The translations under genes and the position numbers were made by a program. Shown one piece after another: positions 13,441-25,782 of a DNA stretch of 64,000 bases; positions within the stretch are counted from its first letter, which is position 1; every line of letters starts with the position of its first letter. The DNA lies in contig QNGE01000968.1 in the NCBI GenBank assembly GCA_008508345.1, forward strand, positions 124,001-188,000, given 5' to 3'. Below the pieces are notes generated by a model. The model did not search any database. It was not told the DNA's origin and saw nothing but the letters and a program-made list of their open reading frames with translations. This DNA comes from Paragonimus westermani (lineage: Eukaryota; Platyhelminthes; Trematoda; Plagiorchiida; Troglotrematidae).

Positions 13441-13877
13441 CGATACACCGTTACAAACCCTCTTTGTGTACAGAGGCAAACGGTAGCTAACCTATCACTA
13501 CCATTGTGTTAAGAGTTTGCAGTCACAAGTCTATATTATTCGTTAAGTGGTCGTTATTATTAGTTGGATGTTTTGGTCGCGCTGTATACATAAGCTTATT
13601 TCCCTATCTTGTTTTAAGCCTAATCTTAGGCTGCCTATTAGCTTCCATTTATTTCCGCGTGCTTTGCTGTAAGATCGATATTGTCTACGTCGTTAATTCC
13701 TTACCCGACCAGTTTAAAATTTGAATTTGTTCGTTTTTTAATTCACGATGGCCTATTTAAACGTGGCTGGTTCTCTGTGTTATTCCCGTTGCAACAGATG
13801 ACTCATTCTTATTTTACGCTTATTTAAATTGATTTATGCTAATTGATAGTGCGTGTATCGTGACCGATGGGATCGAT
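13441..13877. repeat. Right arm of long near-perfect inverted repeat
   Basis: Reverse complement of 12,809-13,245. The inner edge is sharp: the arms match up to TGTATCG / CGATACA and differ at once beyond it. The outer edge fades after TGACCGATGGGATCGAT. The sharp inner edge and gradual outer edge suggest that the arms form one unit with the spacer. An RNA copy of this intron segment could form a hairpin of over 430 bp. Confidence 0.93.
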
Positions 13878-16800
13878 CAAAATGTCTCAGCAAAGTACAT
13901 CTTAAATAATTTTACGTGCATGCTCTAATTTCATTCGGGGACATAGATGTTTTATTTTTAGCAGTTAACTAAGTTTTAACGGAACGGGAAAACAGGTAAT
14001 CGTTCTATCCGTTACAGCTCAACAGAGCCTATGGGCTCACGGGCATATTATTCTTACTAGACGTCATCTGGTAGTTTTGGGAACAGAATTATTTCCGACA
14101 CACTTACCTTAAGTTTATCGTCTGCTCGAGTCTTTTCGAGTAATCTCAGCTTGTCTTCACACTGATGGCCAGTTGTAATGCGTCAAACTACAGGAAGTGG
14201 ACTACAGGAAGTGACCACTCCATCTGCATATAAAATTTGCGTAAATCCGCTAACACGTAATCACCACCTTTCTTGTTGGAGGAGGGGTTATAAGACATCT
14301 TGCCATAATCCTTGTTGATTGTGGCACGTCCAGTACAGCACGTGGCTTTTTAAGACGGTATTTGCACCCACGATTTAAGAACGTGATTTAAGACGTGATA
14401 TTCCCGTTCGAAACACATTACCATGTGCACAATCGTCAATAAAACAGCAACGAGGCTTGGCATCTGTTCACACCCTTACTGTTGACTTGTCGATCCTGAT
14501 TGAGAACTTCGTTCTCCTACTTGGATAATTGTGTCATCGCTCTCTACTTATCGCTCGAAGGCTGTCAGAAACCGTCCTTGCCCTTGATTTTAAATGGATA
14601 TCATCCTTTCAGTATTGGGCAAGATAAACAAACTTCATAGTATACGCATTCTCTTTTGTACGTTTTCCAAATCTGCACAGCATGGGCAGAGAAACTTCTG
14701 TTCACACTGTCTTCGTATTAGTACTGATGATAGCAGAGTTCAGCTGCATGTTTCTCCCCTTGAACTGATAGAAGCGATAATCTTTTAACCATCTCAGACT
14801 GACACATGATGATGGTGCGTGAGTTTCTAATACTGTCTGTGTTTTGTTATCAGTGTATTCCTAGTAATGTGTCTATGTGGTGAAGTCATCATTCTAGACA
14901 ATGATATCGTTGACATAAGTATTTACGGAACGAACAAGTCTAACCCGTCTATAACCTCGTTGCTTTCCATTCATAGGTTTCAGTCATGTGGATACACCTT
15001 GAAAGTGTGGATTGGGTGGAAAACGCTAGCCATGTGACCAACACAATTTAGGCTCAGGGTATGGAACTCCTGATTTTGTACAGCTCTACCAACCAAAGTA
15101 ATCACTCCTAGAGAGATAACAGACTGGGCTTACCGAAAGTGGTTTCTCTGGCGAGTGGTAACTCACCTAACAAGTCAACGGTGTGTAACGGGCTAACAGA
15201 AAACATGTTTTGTTATTTTCAAAAGTCTGGTGTGGTTAACTGTACGGTTTACGCCACTCTATCAACACTATGTGATTATAATGCCGTTATATCCATCGTT
15301 TTTAAGAGGTTTGTGCTGTTGTCAATAGCAAATAAATGCTGATCCTGCGAGCAATTCACTGCCTCCGCCAAAATATGGAGTTGATTCGTAGGAGCATCCG
15401 AATCAGATGGTGCAAGTGCTTTGGGGAATCATCCACACTATCGTTCGTTTTGGTGACAGAAGGTGTACTATTGCTGACTGGCAAGCCTTCTGCCAGCCAC
15501 ACCATCTCTGTTTCGAATTATGTGAATTTTGTCCCATCTCTCCGAGGTATTTTATACTCGTGACCTTTTTTACGCTAAAACGATTGGTCCGGCGCGCTCC
15601 TTTTGTAAATTGAGATGCGGTGTTTGAGATGTGAAATTGTCTTCTTCAGCGTCTTGCTCACATTAAGTGAATTCTCTATGCCAACTTGAGCACGTTGCAT
15701 GCCCGTAATGTTTGATAGCGTACCTGACTAATGTAAGTGTTTCGGTTCCACGTTCGTAATAACATACCAAATGAATTAAAGTGGATGCAACCAGAGCTAT
15801 GTACGACTGGTTTAATCTGGGTATCATGTTAAGGTTACTGATGAGCTGTCAGATGAGCATTGTCGATTATGTTGCATAAACAAAATAGGACTAAAGTGCG
15901 ACGCGTACTTTAACAGGATGGAGGTCAAGCGATGACGTGCGGATTGAAATATAATCTCATAATGGAAGGCACATTAGTCGTCATAAAACAGATTAAACTA
16001 TGACCACTCTGACATGGGATGGCCTGATCAAACTGGTTGCCTTGCAGTGATTTGGCGTCCGATTTCCAAGATTAAGCTGATGTTACTAAACACCATGGTC
16101 TGTCCAAACGGGATTCCGTCAAAATCAAGGCCAGGACTATGGTCTGTGGGCATATCGGACAGGATGATCTTTCTGCAGTTCTAAATTCTTACAAAGGTTC
16201 CACGAGACCAGGTGTAAATGAATTCCCAGGAGAGTTGTTTCTCCCATGAGCGATTCTGTATGTGTGAACACTTTAAATGACTGTCACCACGAGTACGACA
16301 CAGGTCTGTTATCGTTGATCGTATTCAAACCTACGCTGTTTAGGAATGCGTGTAGCTGTTATCGAGTACTTCGATGATCGACAATCCACCTCCCATACAT
16401 GTGCTTCATTTCAGTTTCTAGTTGAGGTTATCCAATTACCGAATTTTGTATCGACACAACTTCCACTGTAATTTGAAACATCTATGCGGTGTATCTATCC
16501 ATATAGTCTTTGTCAAACTCGTTTTCTGTTCTATCGGTGCGATTCCGAAAAAAATTTCCGTATGCATGACGTAAGTCTGTTTGATGGAAGTGATTCCACG
16601 AATAACTCTGTGATACCGTCATCTTTTCACTATAGGACAAGAAGCAACGACTTTCTTTTTAAAGGGGGCCAGATACCACCCTAGTAATGAAACGGCGGTC
16701 CACCTTTACTTATAGTTAGTGAGTGATGTTAGTGTAATCGCAACAATTGAGCAATCATAATGTTTTTGTTTCTATAGAATGGCATTCAAGTTATGGGGTC

Positions 16801-17093
16801 ATAATTGAGACATATCAGCATGATACTTGAAGTGATTTATCACGTGGAACTTTTTCAAAATTGTGGAATAAGTTGGATATTTCCAGATGCGGAGTTGCAT
16901 CTGAATTCACCGGATTTGTAACCTGCTCTCAATCTGTTTCGTTTTCGGAAGGGTTACACACATAAACACTGTCTAACGTAGAAGCCAGTTTTGACTATAA
17001 CCGCGGGCGGATTCGGTTTACAAGCCGTAGATGACCCACCGCTGGCTTAGAACAATGATACCCAGGTTTGTAAATTTTGACTCTCCCATGCAG

Positions 17094-17530
17094 TGGTTTG
17101 CCCGACTTTGACACCCTCTCTGTGGAGCTTTGGCTTGATTCGGATCGATCCGGATCAGGGGGTTCTCCCGCCAGCAGCCATAATCGACATCGAGCCTTGT
17201 CCTCTCCGCACGTTCCGACTACTCACCGTCAATCCCCTGGCAGTCCAGTGTCAACTCGGAGGACCATGATTATGGCGTGTGCCCGTGGCTCTGACGGATC
17301 GCAGGCAAATGACGGCGATGGCGATAACTACGATGACCAACCTATGTGGTCGGTCGGGGATGGCATCACGAAAACCCTACCCGATCAAACTGAGCCGAAT
17401 CTATATCAATCACATTCGAAAACTAGTTCTGGGGGGCAAAAATCTTTCACAGGACCCGTGAGTCGGAAAGCTGCCGTCAGGCGTGGCAAACTGAAGCAGC
17501 ATAAACGTTCCGTGGAATCGTCGTTGGTCG
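17094..17530 (+). CDS. RasGAP exon 3: C2 strand plus a long Ser/Pro-rich loop insertion
   Basis: The acceptor is CCCATGCAG and the donor GGTCG|GTAAGT. It encodes residues 68-212. It opens with GLPDFDTLSVELWLDSDRSG, matching the family's next C2 strand (N-L-P-x-x-x-x-L-x-x-x-L-Y-R-D-S-D). It closes with SSLVG, which joins exon 4 to restore the following strand (family pattern Y-V-G-L-V-x-V-P). Between them are about 125 residues rich in Ser, Pro, Arg and Asp, with a basic patch (RRGKLKQHKR) near the end. Mammalian relatives have only about a dozen mostly charged residues there. The insertion lies in a surface loop and is probably disordered. Assignment of the exon is firm; the role of the insertion is unknown. 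Confidence 0.9.
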
Positions 17531-20500
17531 GTAAGTGTGCTTGTTCAATGAGTGTTACATACGGTGTGGCATCCGGATCGATGTTACATTTATCTGTCTG
17601 AACATGTAACATAACTTCACGCTACGATCATTGATAACTATTATGTTCACACTTTGAGTCGTCACATCCCATTTCTCCGTCGCGTTACCAGTAGCAACCG
17701 TTCAGTAGCTTCACCATTAATTAGCGCCAAGACGACTAAGAGTCACTTGTGGAGGCGTCGTTCATTGAATTGGTTTTAGGGTTTTGGCGCGACACACCAT
17801 GATGTCAGCACCTCATAATGTCTCAGTGAAAAAAATATGCGAATGATAGTATAAACTGTCTGGCAGTTTTCCTTGTCGCTGGCACTTTTGACACTTATGC
17901 ATTGTAATGCGCAGCAAATCAGGCATAGAGGGGTTGACTGGAATCCGTGTCTAATGACATGGAACTGAACATCTGTCACCAAAGGTTGAAAGCGAAGATG
18001 TGAGCCGTTACCGCTCGCGTTGGCCATCGTGACCAGATATGATTAAACCGGTACTCATACGTGCGATGTCCACTTTCTGCTAATTTACGTAGTAATACCG
18101 ATCGATGAAAACTTGAAAGAAAATCAGCAAACAGGAGTTGAATCGTTTTGACAACTGTCGCTTTGTCAGGTTGTAAAAGCTTCAGGATGTCATAATGCTT
18201 AACTAGCGTTTGTATGACAACTGCTAAGTGGTAACATACCAGCACTCAGCGAAGGCCATATTCGACAGTATGTCTCCTGAATAATTCACCCTGTTCTGTA
18301 ATGCGAGTTAGTTCTGTGGACTTTCCGGCAATAAGTTTGTAGCTTTTATTATTGTGAGAACCGGTATTCTGAGTTGTCATCAACCTCTTTAAGGTGCACC
18401 CGTGAGGAATATCGATCACAGCGGTCAATGGAACGACGGAATGCACTGCGGTTGGACACACGGTCGCAGACATCTTGCGATGTGAATACTGGAAACCCAC
18501 TCATTTTGCTGATCGAACCTAGATTTTAGACCTCAGACATCATCACCGAATGAAATAAAATCTCTAGCTTCTCATTTGTCGGTTAGTCCGTCTAGCAGAT
18601 GACCATGTCCTGAGTATCAACATTTTCAAACAGAAGACAAACGACCTTGAGTGTAAATGAGTCTACAAAAAGTCAGGCGACCGAGGAACAAACAGGATTC
18701 CCATCCGGTCAAAGGAGCGTCCATCACATTTTAATGCGTGACAGATCTTGAAGCATCGACACTCTCACAGGCAGCCGATGACCAGAGTCAGTTTAGACAC
18801 AAGGTTTGCGCTCGATTCCGATGCCCGTCACGTACCCTGAAACTGACTTCCTCGTGACGGAGTACCAGGGAAATAAGGTAATCTGCTGAGATCACCACAT
18901 GTCCAATCTGCAATCAGAGTGACAGTTCACGGACAACTGTCCCGAACGTTAATCACTTCTAGGTGGTGTTCGTCAACGATATCCGATCTCATCTCTGCTG
19001 TTCAATTTTGTCATGGTTGACATTCTGCAACGTGTGCCGGAACTTGAATGCAGTGGGCCCAGTAATGGTCTTCTTCCTTCAGATAGGTTGTCCAATCTAG
19101 ACTGTGCGCATGACTGTCTCTGCCCGTGCCTCTCCACCGAAGACATGCACACCATGCTGGATAAGGTGAGTGGTCGGGGTGGTTTGCACGGAATGCGCTT
19201 CACACCTTCATAGTGTGAAGTGCTTCTTCAAGACTGTAGCACTCGCACTCCCAACTTCCAGAGTGCAGGCAATCCACTTCGGACTGTGGACAGTTTCACA
19301 TGCTTGGCTAGCACTATCTCGTCAGTCCGTAGTATTGCTGATGAGATATCAGCGAGGATAGCAAAGGCGTGTGTTGCGTTTGCCAACCTGCACCGTCTGT
19401 GGCATCGAAGAGACGTTCGGTTGTCGCTAAATGGAAAGGTATATACGCTCTGTTTTGCTTCTTGGTTCCGAAAGGTGGGCTGGTCGCAATGAAGATGTCG
19501 ACAGACTTGCTGCGTTTGACCGTCGGTGTCTGCGCCAATCAGACCATATTCAGTGTACTGATCACGTGAGCAACACGGCTGTTTGCCGTTGCGTATCCCG
19601 GAGCGTTCGGGATGCATGATCAATTGGCCAACCGATCACGTTGCACAGGCTGCGATGTCTGGGTCACCTACTCCGCATGACAGCTAGGCGTTTGGCCGCA
19701 CCGGGTATTGTATGCTGAGACCACCATCAGTTGGGTAGAATCGAGTGTTGATCAAGCGACAACGTAACGTGGGCATGTGACGTAAATACCTCGATTGTCC
19801 CACTGAGCGAAGTGAGTAGGTGTCACCTTTCTCCATGAGGTCCTTGTGATCACTCGGATCACCGATTAGAAACGCTATCTGAGATGGCGGTTTGCCACAG
19901 TCGATCGTTTCCCTGCTTTCACATCATTTCCGGTTATTCCGCCTGGTCGTTTTCTATTAGTTTTCACTGGTCTTAGCAGCATTTTCATTTAGGATATTGC
20001 ACGTCACTGCAGCGGTGTGCGGCACCTCGCGCCCTAGTGCCTTCTGATCAAGCCCTTGGCTGTGATGATGGTGGTGGGGTGATGTTGACTTTGGGCTTGA
20101 GCGGGTTAGCAACACACAGGCCGCGCATGCGAAGTAATCTGTTGCATGGATGTTCCCTTGCTGTAGTGTTAAAGCTGGTGGCTGGCTTACAGAATGGTTT
20201 TTCTATAGAACTTTGATGATTTTACGCGAAACTTTTTCGGAATAACCTGAGAAACTACGAACTATTGTGTTGACTACGTAGGTAGTTCATTTCTGGAGGT
20301 TTAATCCATCACGGTTCTACTGTTGTATACTCTCTACAAATCGCTTAGTTCACTAGCTTATTTACACTTGGTCGCAAGTTCTCAGTCAAACGTAACTGCA
20401 CACATGCTGTGATACCCTAGTCGGGTTTGTATTCACACGTTTGACAAACTCAAGTCAAGAATGGCAGTTGGTACAGACAATTTACCTTTCCACAATCATT

Positions 20501-23020
20501 GTGTACAATGTTGGCTTAAAAAGACGTTAATACAATCCCGATCGATCGTGGACAATGCACGTTCATTCACGGATAATGGTCTGTTGAAAAACATCACACA
20601 CACTCAGATTTTTGTTGTTGACATTTTGTGTAATACTCGTGTCGTTTTGCTAGATGGCAAACCAGTGAATATTGCTTCAGGAGTTTGATCCACGTTAAGC
20701 TAATCTTTCGCTATTCCAACACTGCTGTACTTGTTCAGCAGTGATCTACTTATAGTGTGTACGCGGTACCGGAATTGTTTGTATGAACATCCATCCCCCG
20801 ACTTACTCGCTTGCTTGGTTCGATTACACTACCGTATGTGTCAAATCCCTATCTCATGAACAAAAGTTGGTGCTGATGAGTTAATTTTGCCATGCTTCTT
20901 AGGTTCAGTGGATCTCGTGGATCAGTGCAGACGGTCGAGAGCGTTTGAACGCTGCACCGAGAGTTCCAAATTTCATATCGTATACATCAAGATGTCGTTT
21001 CCAACATGTGCGTTCTAAAACTCTAGACATGCAACCTCAGTTTTTTTTTGCATTAGGCGAAGCAACCTTGCTAGCTGCATGCACACTATTTGTCTCAGCG
21101 TAATGAATTGGTTACAATGACGTAAAGTTCTCCAGCAAAATGAGAAACGATGGCATAAAATCGGGCATCTTTTTCTGAATCCGTATTGAGGGTTCCGAAT
21201 CCGAGTTCGCGTGTAGATCATCAGCGTTCAGTGTGTACGTATTGACTGAAGTCAAATTTAAGCTTATTTTGGTCATACATTACCGTAAGACTGTATAAAA
21301 GCAGTTCCCGTTATCGCGTCAACTCTTCACTAAACCGGAAGATCGATCAGCGATTCAAACACTCTAAGAACATAGGAATATGGCTGAATAAATCTGCGCG
21401 GATTTGATGAACAATGCCGGTATGCACAAGTCCAATGTTTTGCGAATGAAGTTCCACTTCATGCACATTATGGCGGCAGGACTAAATGAGTTCCGAAGAA
21501 ACGTCATAGTAATACACATTCTACGTGCAAAGTTAATATTGACGGACTCCACAGAACTACCTCTTAGGATGAAATGCCTAATTTTAGCCACAAAAGTAAA
21601 CAGCACTCAAAATAAACAGATTAATATTTGTTCTAGGAATGGGCGATCATCCGTCCTAGTTTTGCCAGTCAAACCACTTCGGAACTGGAAAGATCGTTCA
21701 ACAGAATTTGTTGAGGTTTCCCGCTACTAAGACTAAAAGGGATTCGTGGGGATGTTTGTGAGAAAAGAGTTGAATTGAATAACATGTTCATTCACTGATT
21801 TATCAGCCGGTAGTAACAATCTGTCCAATAGATCGCAATCAACAACAGTATGAGTAGCGATGCGCTCGTTCAGACTATTGCCGACAACTGTTGGGTGGTA
21901 AGAGATTTTGGTTAGTGCAAATTAAACATCACCGGCAATCGCTCACAACGTTCATAGTCCTATAGAAGTTTCATCCAACTATTTTCATATAGGAATACTC
22001 CACCCAAGTTTCGCTTTCAATAGGGTTTATCAGTAGTGCATGTATTTGCCACGGCCGGAATTTAAAATCCTGTCACACTTTCATAGAACAACTGTGGTGA
22101 TCACAACGCTAATAACTCCACGTTAGGTATGATTTGAATATCACCAGCAAGAGCTCAGCTACAATCATTTCTGAGCCCTAGCCACAAGACCGCCGGTGCT
22201 GCTTTGCCAGGACATACCGAGTCCATAGAGGGTGGACACAATCTAAAACAACTTGACCTCGTCCAATCAGCTGACCATAACCAACCGTGCGGTTGAGGTT
22301 TCAAGATTTGTAAATCAAGCAAGATTTGTATTGTTATTCTCTTCCACTTGTTATGCATATCCGTATGTGCAGTGGCCTATTGAATCAGCGGTTTCACATC
22401 TTTCGGTAGCAAATGATTCAATCGGAGGACACACTGGGATTCTGTCCTTAACACGCGAGTTTTATTTAAGCACATCCGTTATGCTCCCTCCAGGTAGGTG
22501 ACAGTTCCAATATACACCACCCTGACTTGTTGGTTAGCCATATATCTCAGTCATTTGAGTTGCTGCGTGATTGATCATATCAGCATAGTTGAAAGGAGAA
22601 GAAGACGGTTTTGAATTCCGTCCATCTGACTTTTCCGTCGCAGTTTCCTCAGCTTGTGCTGGCTTCAAGTTAGCAGCTGAACAGAGTTGAAAGGACGTTT
22701 TTATATTACAGTGAGCCTTCTTTCTGTCCTGGCAAACTCGATAAATGAAATGCATTGTGGTAGCCATAACACGAATTTCTGGTAGTATCTGTGGGTAACT
22801 TGTGTCGACCATTGAACGTGGTTTGGACTGAAGTTTGGATTTAACTGAACTCAAACACTTTGCACTGCCTGTCACATGCAGATTGGAACACCTCAAATGC
22901 TTAATGTGAGTTAATCTATGTCAAACTGGCACTCCTTGTCCCGTTATTCTGACTGTTATGGGCAAATTCGTCTTTAAACGCTTTAGTGAGTCGTCTTCCT
23001 CCATTTTCATTTCTGTACAG
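17531..23020 (+). other. Intron between exons 3 and 4
   Basis: 5.49 kb. It contains the plus-strand LINE at 18.65-20.09 kb. Minus-strand frames at 17,776-18,500 follow each other in different frames and may be an old mobile element, but no motif identifies it. 20.1-23.0 kb shows nothing recognisable. Confidence 0.7.
18650..20085 (+). mobile_element. Non-LTR retrotransposon (LINE, probably RTE-like), 5'-truncated
   Basis: The plus strand encodes a broken RT C-terminal half. Near 18,690 a stretch corresponds to the Q-T-G-F-P-S-G-Q block of the longer copy. Later come VDSFTCLASTISSVRSIADE, ISARIAKACVAFANLHRLWH and, near 19,570, a VSNTAVCRCVSRSVRDA stretch. These match trematode LINE proteins (Y-L-G-S ... 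I-S-A-R-I-x-K-A-R-A-A-F-A-N-L). It ends near 20,085 in a short TGATGATGG-type repeat, typical of RTE elements. The segment is a close inverted match of 25,783-27,200. Frameshifts and stops make it inactive. It lies in the intron before exon 4. Confidence 0.88.
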
Positions 23021-23512
23021 CCACCGTGGTTATTCCGAAATCGAATTTAAGCTCGACCTCGGAACTCGAAAGCTGGCACCCTGTAATTTTTCCCCTGTCG
23101 GTTCGTCGCTCGAAACGGTCGGACACTATTGAATCTTTCACTACTGTCGGCAGCAGCAAAACTCGTAGTGGAAAGAATCAACAAAACTGTGCTCAAAACG
23201 GTGGACAAGCAACAACCGTGCAACTGCGAATCAAGACCCGTTATCGCAGCGTGACTGTACTCCCATTGAACAGCTACACACGATTGCAACATTACTTGGC
23301 TCGATTCCAAGTTCCCTCCCAGTTACACAGGCCATTGATCCCGGATATCGAACAACCCGATTCAGCCTTGCTTCTTTCATCCGGCCTAGATCCATGGCTT
23401 GGAGTAAAAGCCAAGGCCGAGTTGGCTGGCTCTATGGTCGCATTGCATCAAGCGCTTGGACAGGCCACTGATTTTCTGGCTGTTCTCATACTGCACGAAG
23501 TGTACAAACAAG
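23021..23512 (+). CDS. RasGAP exon 4: end of C2 and start of RasGAP domain
   Basis: The acceptor is TTCTGTACAG and the donor ACAAG|GTAAAT. It encodes residues 214-376. It completes the C2 domain with ATVVIPKSNL and ESWHPVIFP, matching the family's V-E-K-W-Y-P-V. A linker of about 50 residues follows, then IKTRYRSVTVLPLNSY, which matches the conserved strand before the GAP domain (I-K-A-R-Y-Q-T-I-T-I-L-P-M-x-x-Y). The remaining helices (LDPWLGVKAKAELAGSMVAL, then FLAVLILHEV) match the first GAP helices, where relatives read K-E-E-M-A-S-A-L-V-H-I-L-Q and F-L-T-D-L-M-M-S-E-V. The exon is flanked by two inverted LINE copies, one in each adjoining intron. Confidence 0.95.
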
Positions 23513-24669
23513 GTAAATCGTCATGAGGAAGTTTTGGTTGCATTGTGAAACTTTACTGTTTGGCAAAACCCAATTATTGCCAGATCGAATGCAAACTGAC
23601 TATCCTTAGCTCATTTGTGTCTCGATAAATTCCACTGGTAGATATGAATGCAGATGATTTCTCGTGTTTGTTCAGTTGCCAATTGATACCACATAATCAG
23701 GAGTTTGGCAAAGAAGTAGTTAGGGCAAGTCTATTTCAAATATCTAACTGTAGCTTTTGGCATCGGTGGTCGAGCTTTAGATAGCCCAGTGGCAATAGTA
23801 TGTACTGTCAAACCAGTAGTAAAAATTTTTAGCCGAGAAGCTGCTGCAATAGGATTGAGCTTACACAAGCCGTGCCCAGTCAGCACATTAATATGGTTGC
23901 TCATCGTGTCATCCGGTGATTAATGTTGAGATGTGTATTTTCAAAAAATTCAATCGGCACAATCGTTTCACTGATCGCTGGAGGAATCCCTAAGGTGTTG
24001 ACGTTGCATTATCTGTACGTCTGTGCCTGTCTCGGTTGCTCAAGTAATCTCCTCTGTTTCCCACTGATTTTCTCGCTCTTATCTCATAACACCACTAGCA
24101 TGACTAGCAGATGCGCGTGCTTTTGTCTTACGATACGCAGTACTCTTCAGCTGCATTGTTTTTGAAACGGAACTGTTCAACACATCATACGACAGGTGGT
24201 TGATTGTTTACTTCAAATCAATTTTCAGTCCGTTGTATTTGTCAGGTTTTTCTGTAAACGAGCTGCTAACACAACTCTGGCTCATTTGGCCGCTGTCCCT
24301 CAGATAGATTCATTTGTTTGTCTTTGGCGTCTTACGTTTTTGTACGAACGACGACCTCAAACGAAAAATGTATGTGCATATTTCGGAATATCGAAGCACA
24401 CTATATATGACTCGACTGAAAGTTCTCATCGCCACATACGATTGTTGCCAGTTCACGTGAGCATTCTATTCAAAGTTAGCCGGAATGCAGATGTCTATGT
24501 ACCTTTATCACTCTCTACACCTTGAACCAGTGAACGCTCCCATAGATCACCTCCTCTCTTTCTCTTAACTTCTTGTCACTGATTTTTTAGACTCAGTATT
24601 CTAGCGATTAAAGTAGCCACCGCTCCAAGCCGGAAATGAGCCATACGTGTACACACGGTGTTTACCAAT

Positions 24670-24745
24670 TTATGCAGTGTCGGTAGCCGAGCGGTTACGC
24701 TTGCGTTACGAGCTGGTTTGACGGTCTAGCGGAATATGAACAGGT
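24670..24745 (+). repeat. Possible tRNA-like SINE head
   Basis: TCGGTAGCCGAGCGGTTACG matches a tRNA-Leu/Ser-type box A very well. The expected box B (GGTTCGAATCC) is not clear in the following 60 bases (GCTGGTTTGACGGTCTAGCG is the nearest). It may be a decayed SINE of a different family or a tRNA fragment. It is not a functional tRNA. Confidence 0.35.
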
Positions 24746-25782
24746 GGATTATCGGAAAGTAAGTTTGCCGTGAAGTTAGACACTAACAGAAGATCTTTTA
24801 GGAGGTGGACTAAACATTATCCGTGCTCGCTCCTCTGTTTGTTGAGCACCCGAGGAAGAAGTTCAACAGCAACTGCTGCCGAGTGCTACAAAATCTATTA
24901 CTTTTGCGACCAGGGTTACGTCTTGCAGGTTCCCTTACTTCTGGGTCCCTAGGCTTGACTCGGACGAGTCCAACAGCATCCGTTAGTTGCCGGAATTCAC
25001 GGCCACCTCCATCTTTTTAGGGTGACCATTCCAACAGGTATCTGGATCAATCTGAACCCTCAGAAAATTCTGAATTGCGACTTTGTTCTCGTTGGCTAGC
25101 AATAGGCCTATTAAATGAGGCTGATAGGGTATAGGTGAAGGCAAATTTCCCGCCATGCTTTCCACATATGTTCATGTTCACGTTGACATTGGAACCACCA
25201 ATATATGTTTACCTCTGGCGCAATCGAAAATGCATTGTTAACTACCGTTTGCTGCTGTATATTGTTCTCTAGGGAACATTGTAACATTTGCGTTACCTAC
25301 TGGAGATGTTATAGACAGCTCTGCTACATTTCATGTAAAAGCTTTCAGAAGTAAAGAGGTTACCTACAACTAACGGGAAATGCGTAATGACGGTGAATCT
25401 CCCAAATAGACACGTCGGTATCGAACACAATGCATGATTATGTTCACATCAGTATTGTTTAATGAGTTTGATACGTTATTTATTTAAACGGGACTACTTT
25501 GATTAGTCTGCGTAATACAGTGAGCACTTAACTGCAAGTAAAGTGCGTGCGTGAAAAATGGCAGCAAATTATGTTTTTACGTTTGTGCAGCAATTCCACC
25601 CTAATTCATAGGATTCACAAGAAATCGGCCTATTAGAGAAAGTTTCGGAAGAAAAAAACATTTGAAAGATGGTTTCAGCTACGGAAAATCAACAGTAGAG
25701 ACAATGGAAACAGAAAAGTAGGGGATAATCAGCGGAACTTAAACCCAATCACCGTCTAACAGACGTGAAACAGTTGCACTGC

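Larger units (their letters stand above)
11951..17093 (+). other. Intron between exons 2 and 3
   Basis: 5.14 kb. It contains the long palindrome at 12.8-13.9 kb. The minus-strand frame at 12,478-12,741 (87 codons) lies just outside the left arm and is not recognised. 13.9-17.1 kb shows nothing recognisable. Confidence 0.7.

Noticed and set aside
13174..13479. Minus-strand 101-codon frame across the palindrome spacer
   Set aside because: It begins and ends in opposite arms of the repeat, so its ends mirror each other; no domain is seen.
12962..13724. Identical 72-codon frames in both palindrome arms as a duplicated gene
   Set aside because: The identity is explained by the inverted repeat itself; the frame has no motif and no other support.
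17776..18500. Chain of minus-strand frames as an old gene or transposase
   Set aside because: Frames follow one another but no catalytic motif or known family could be named.
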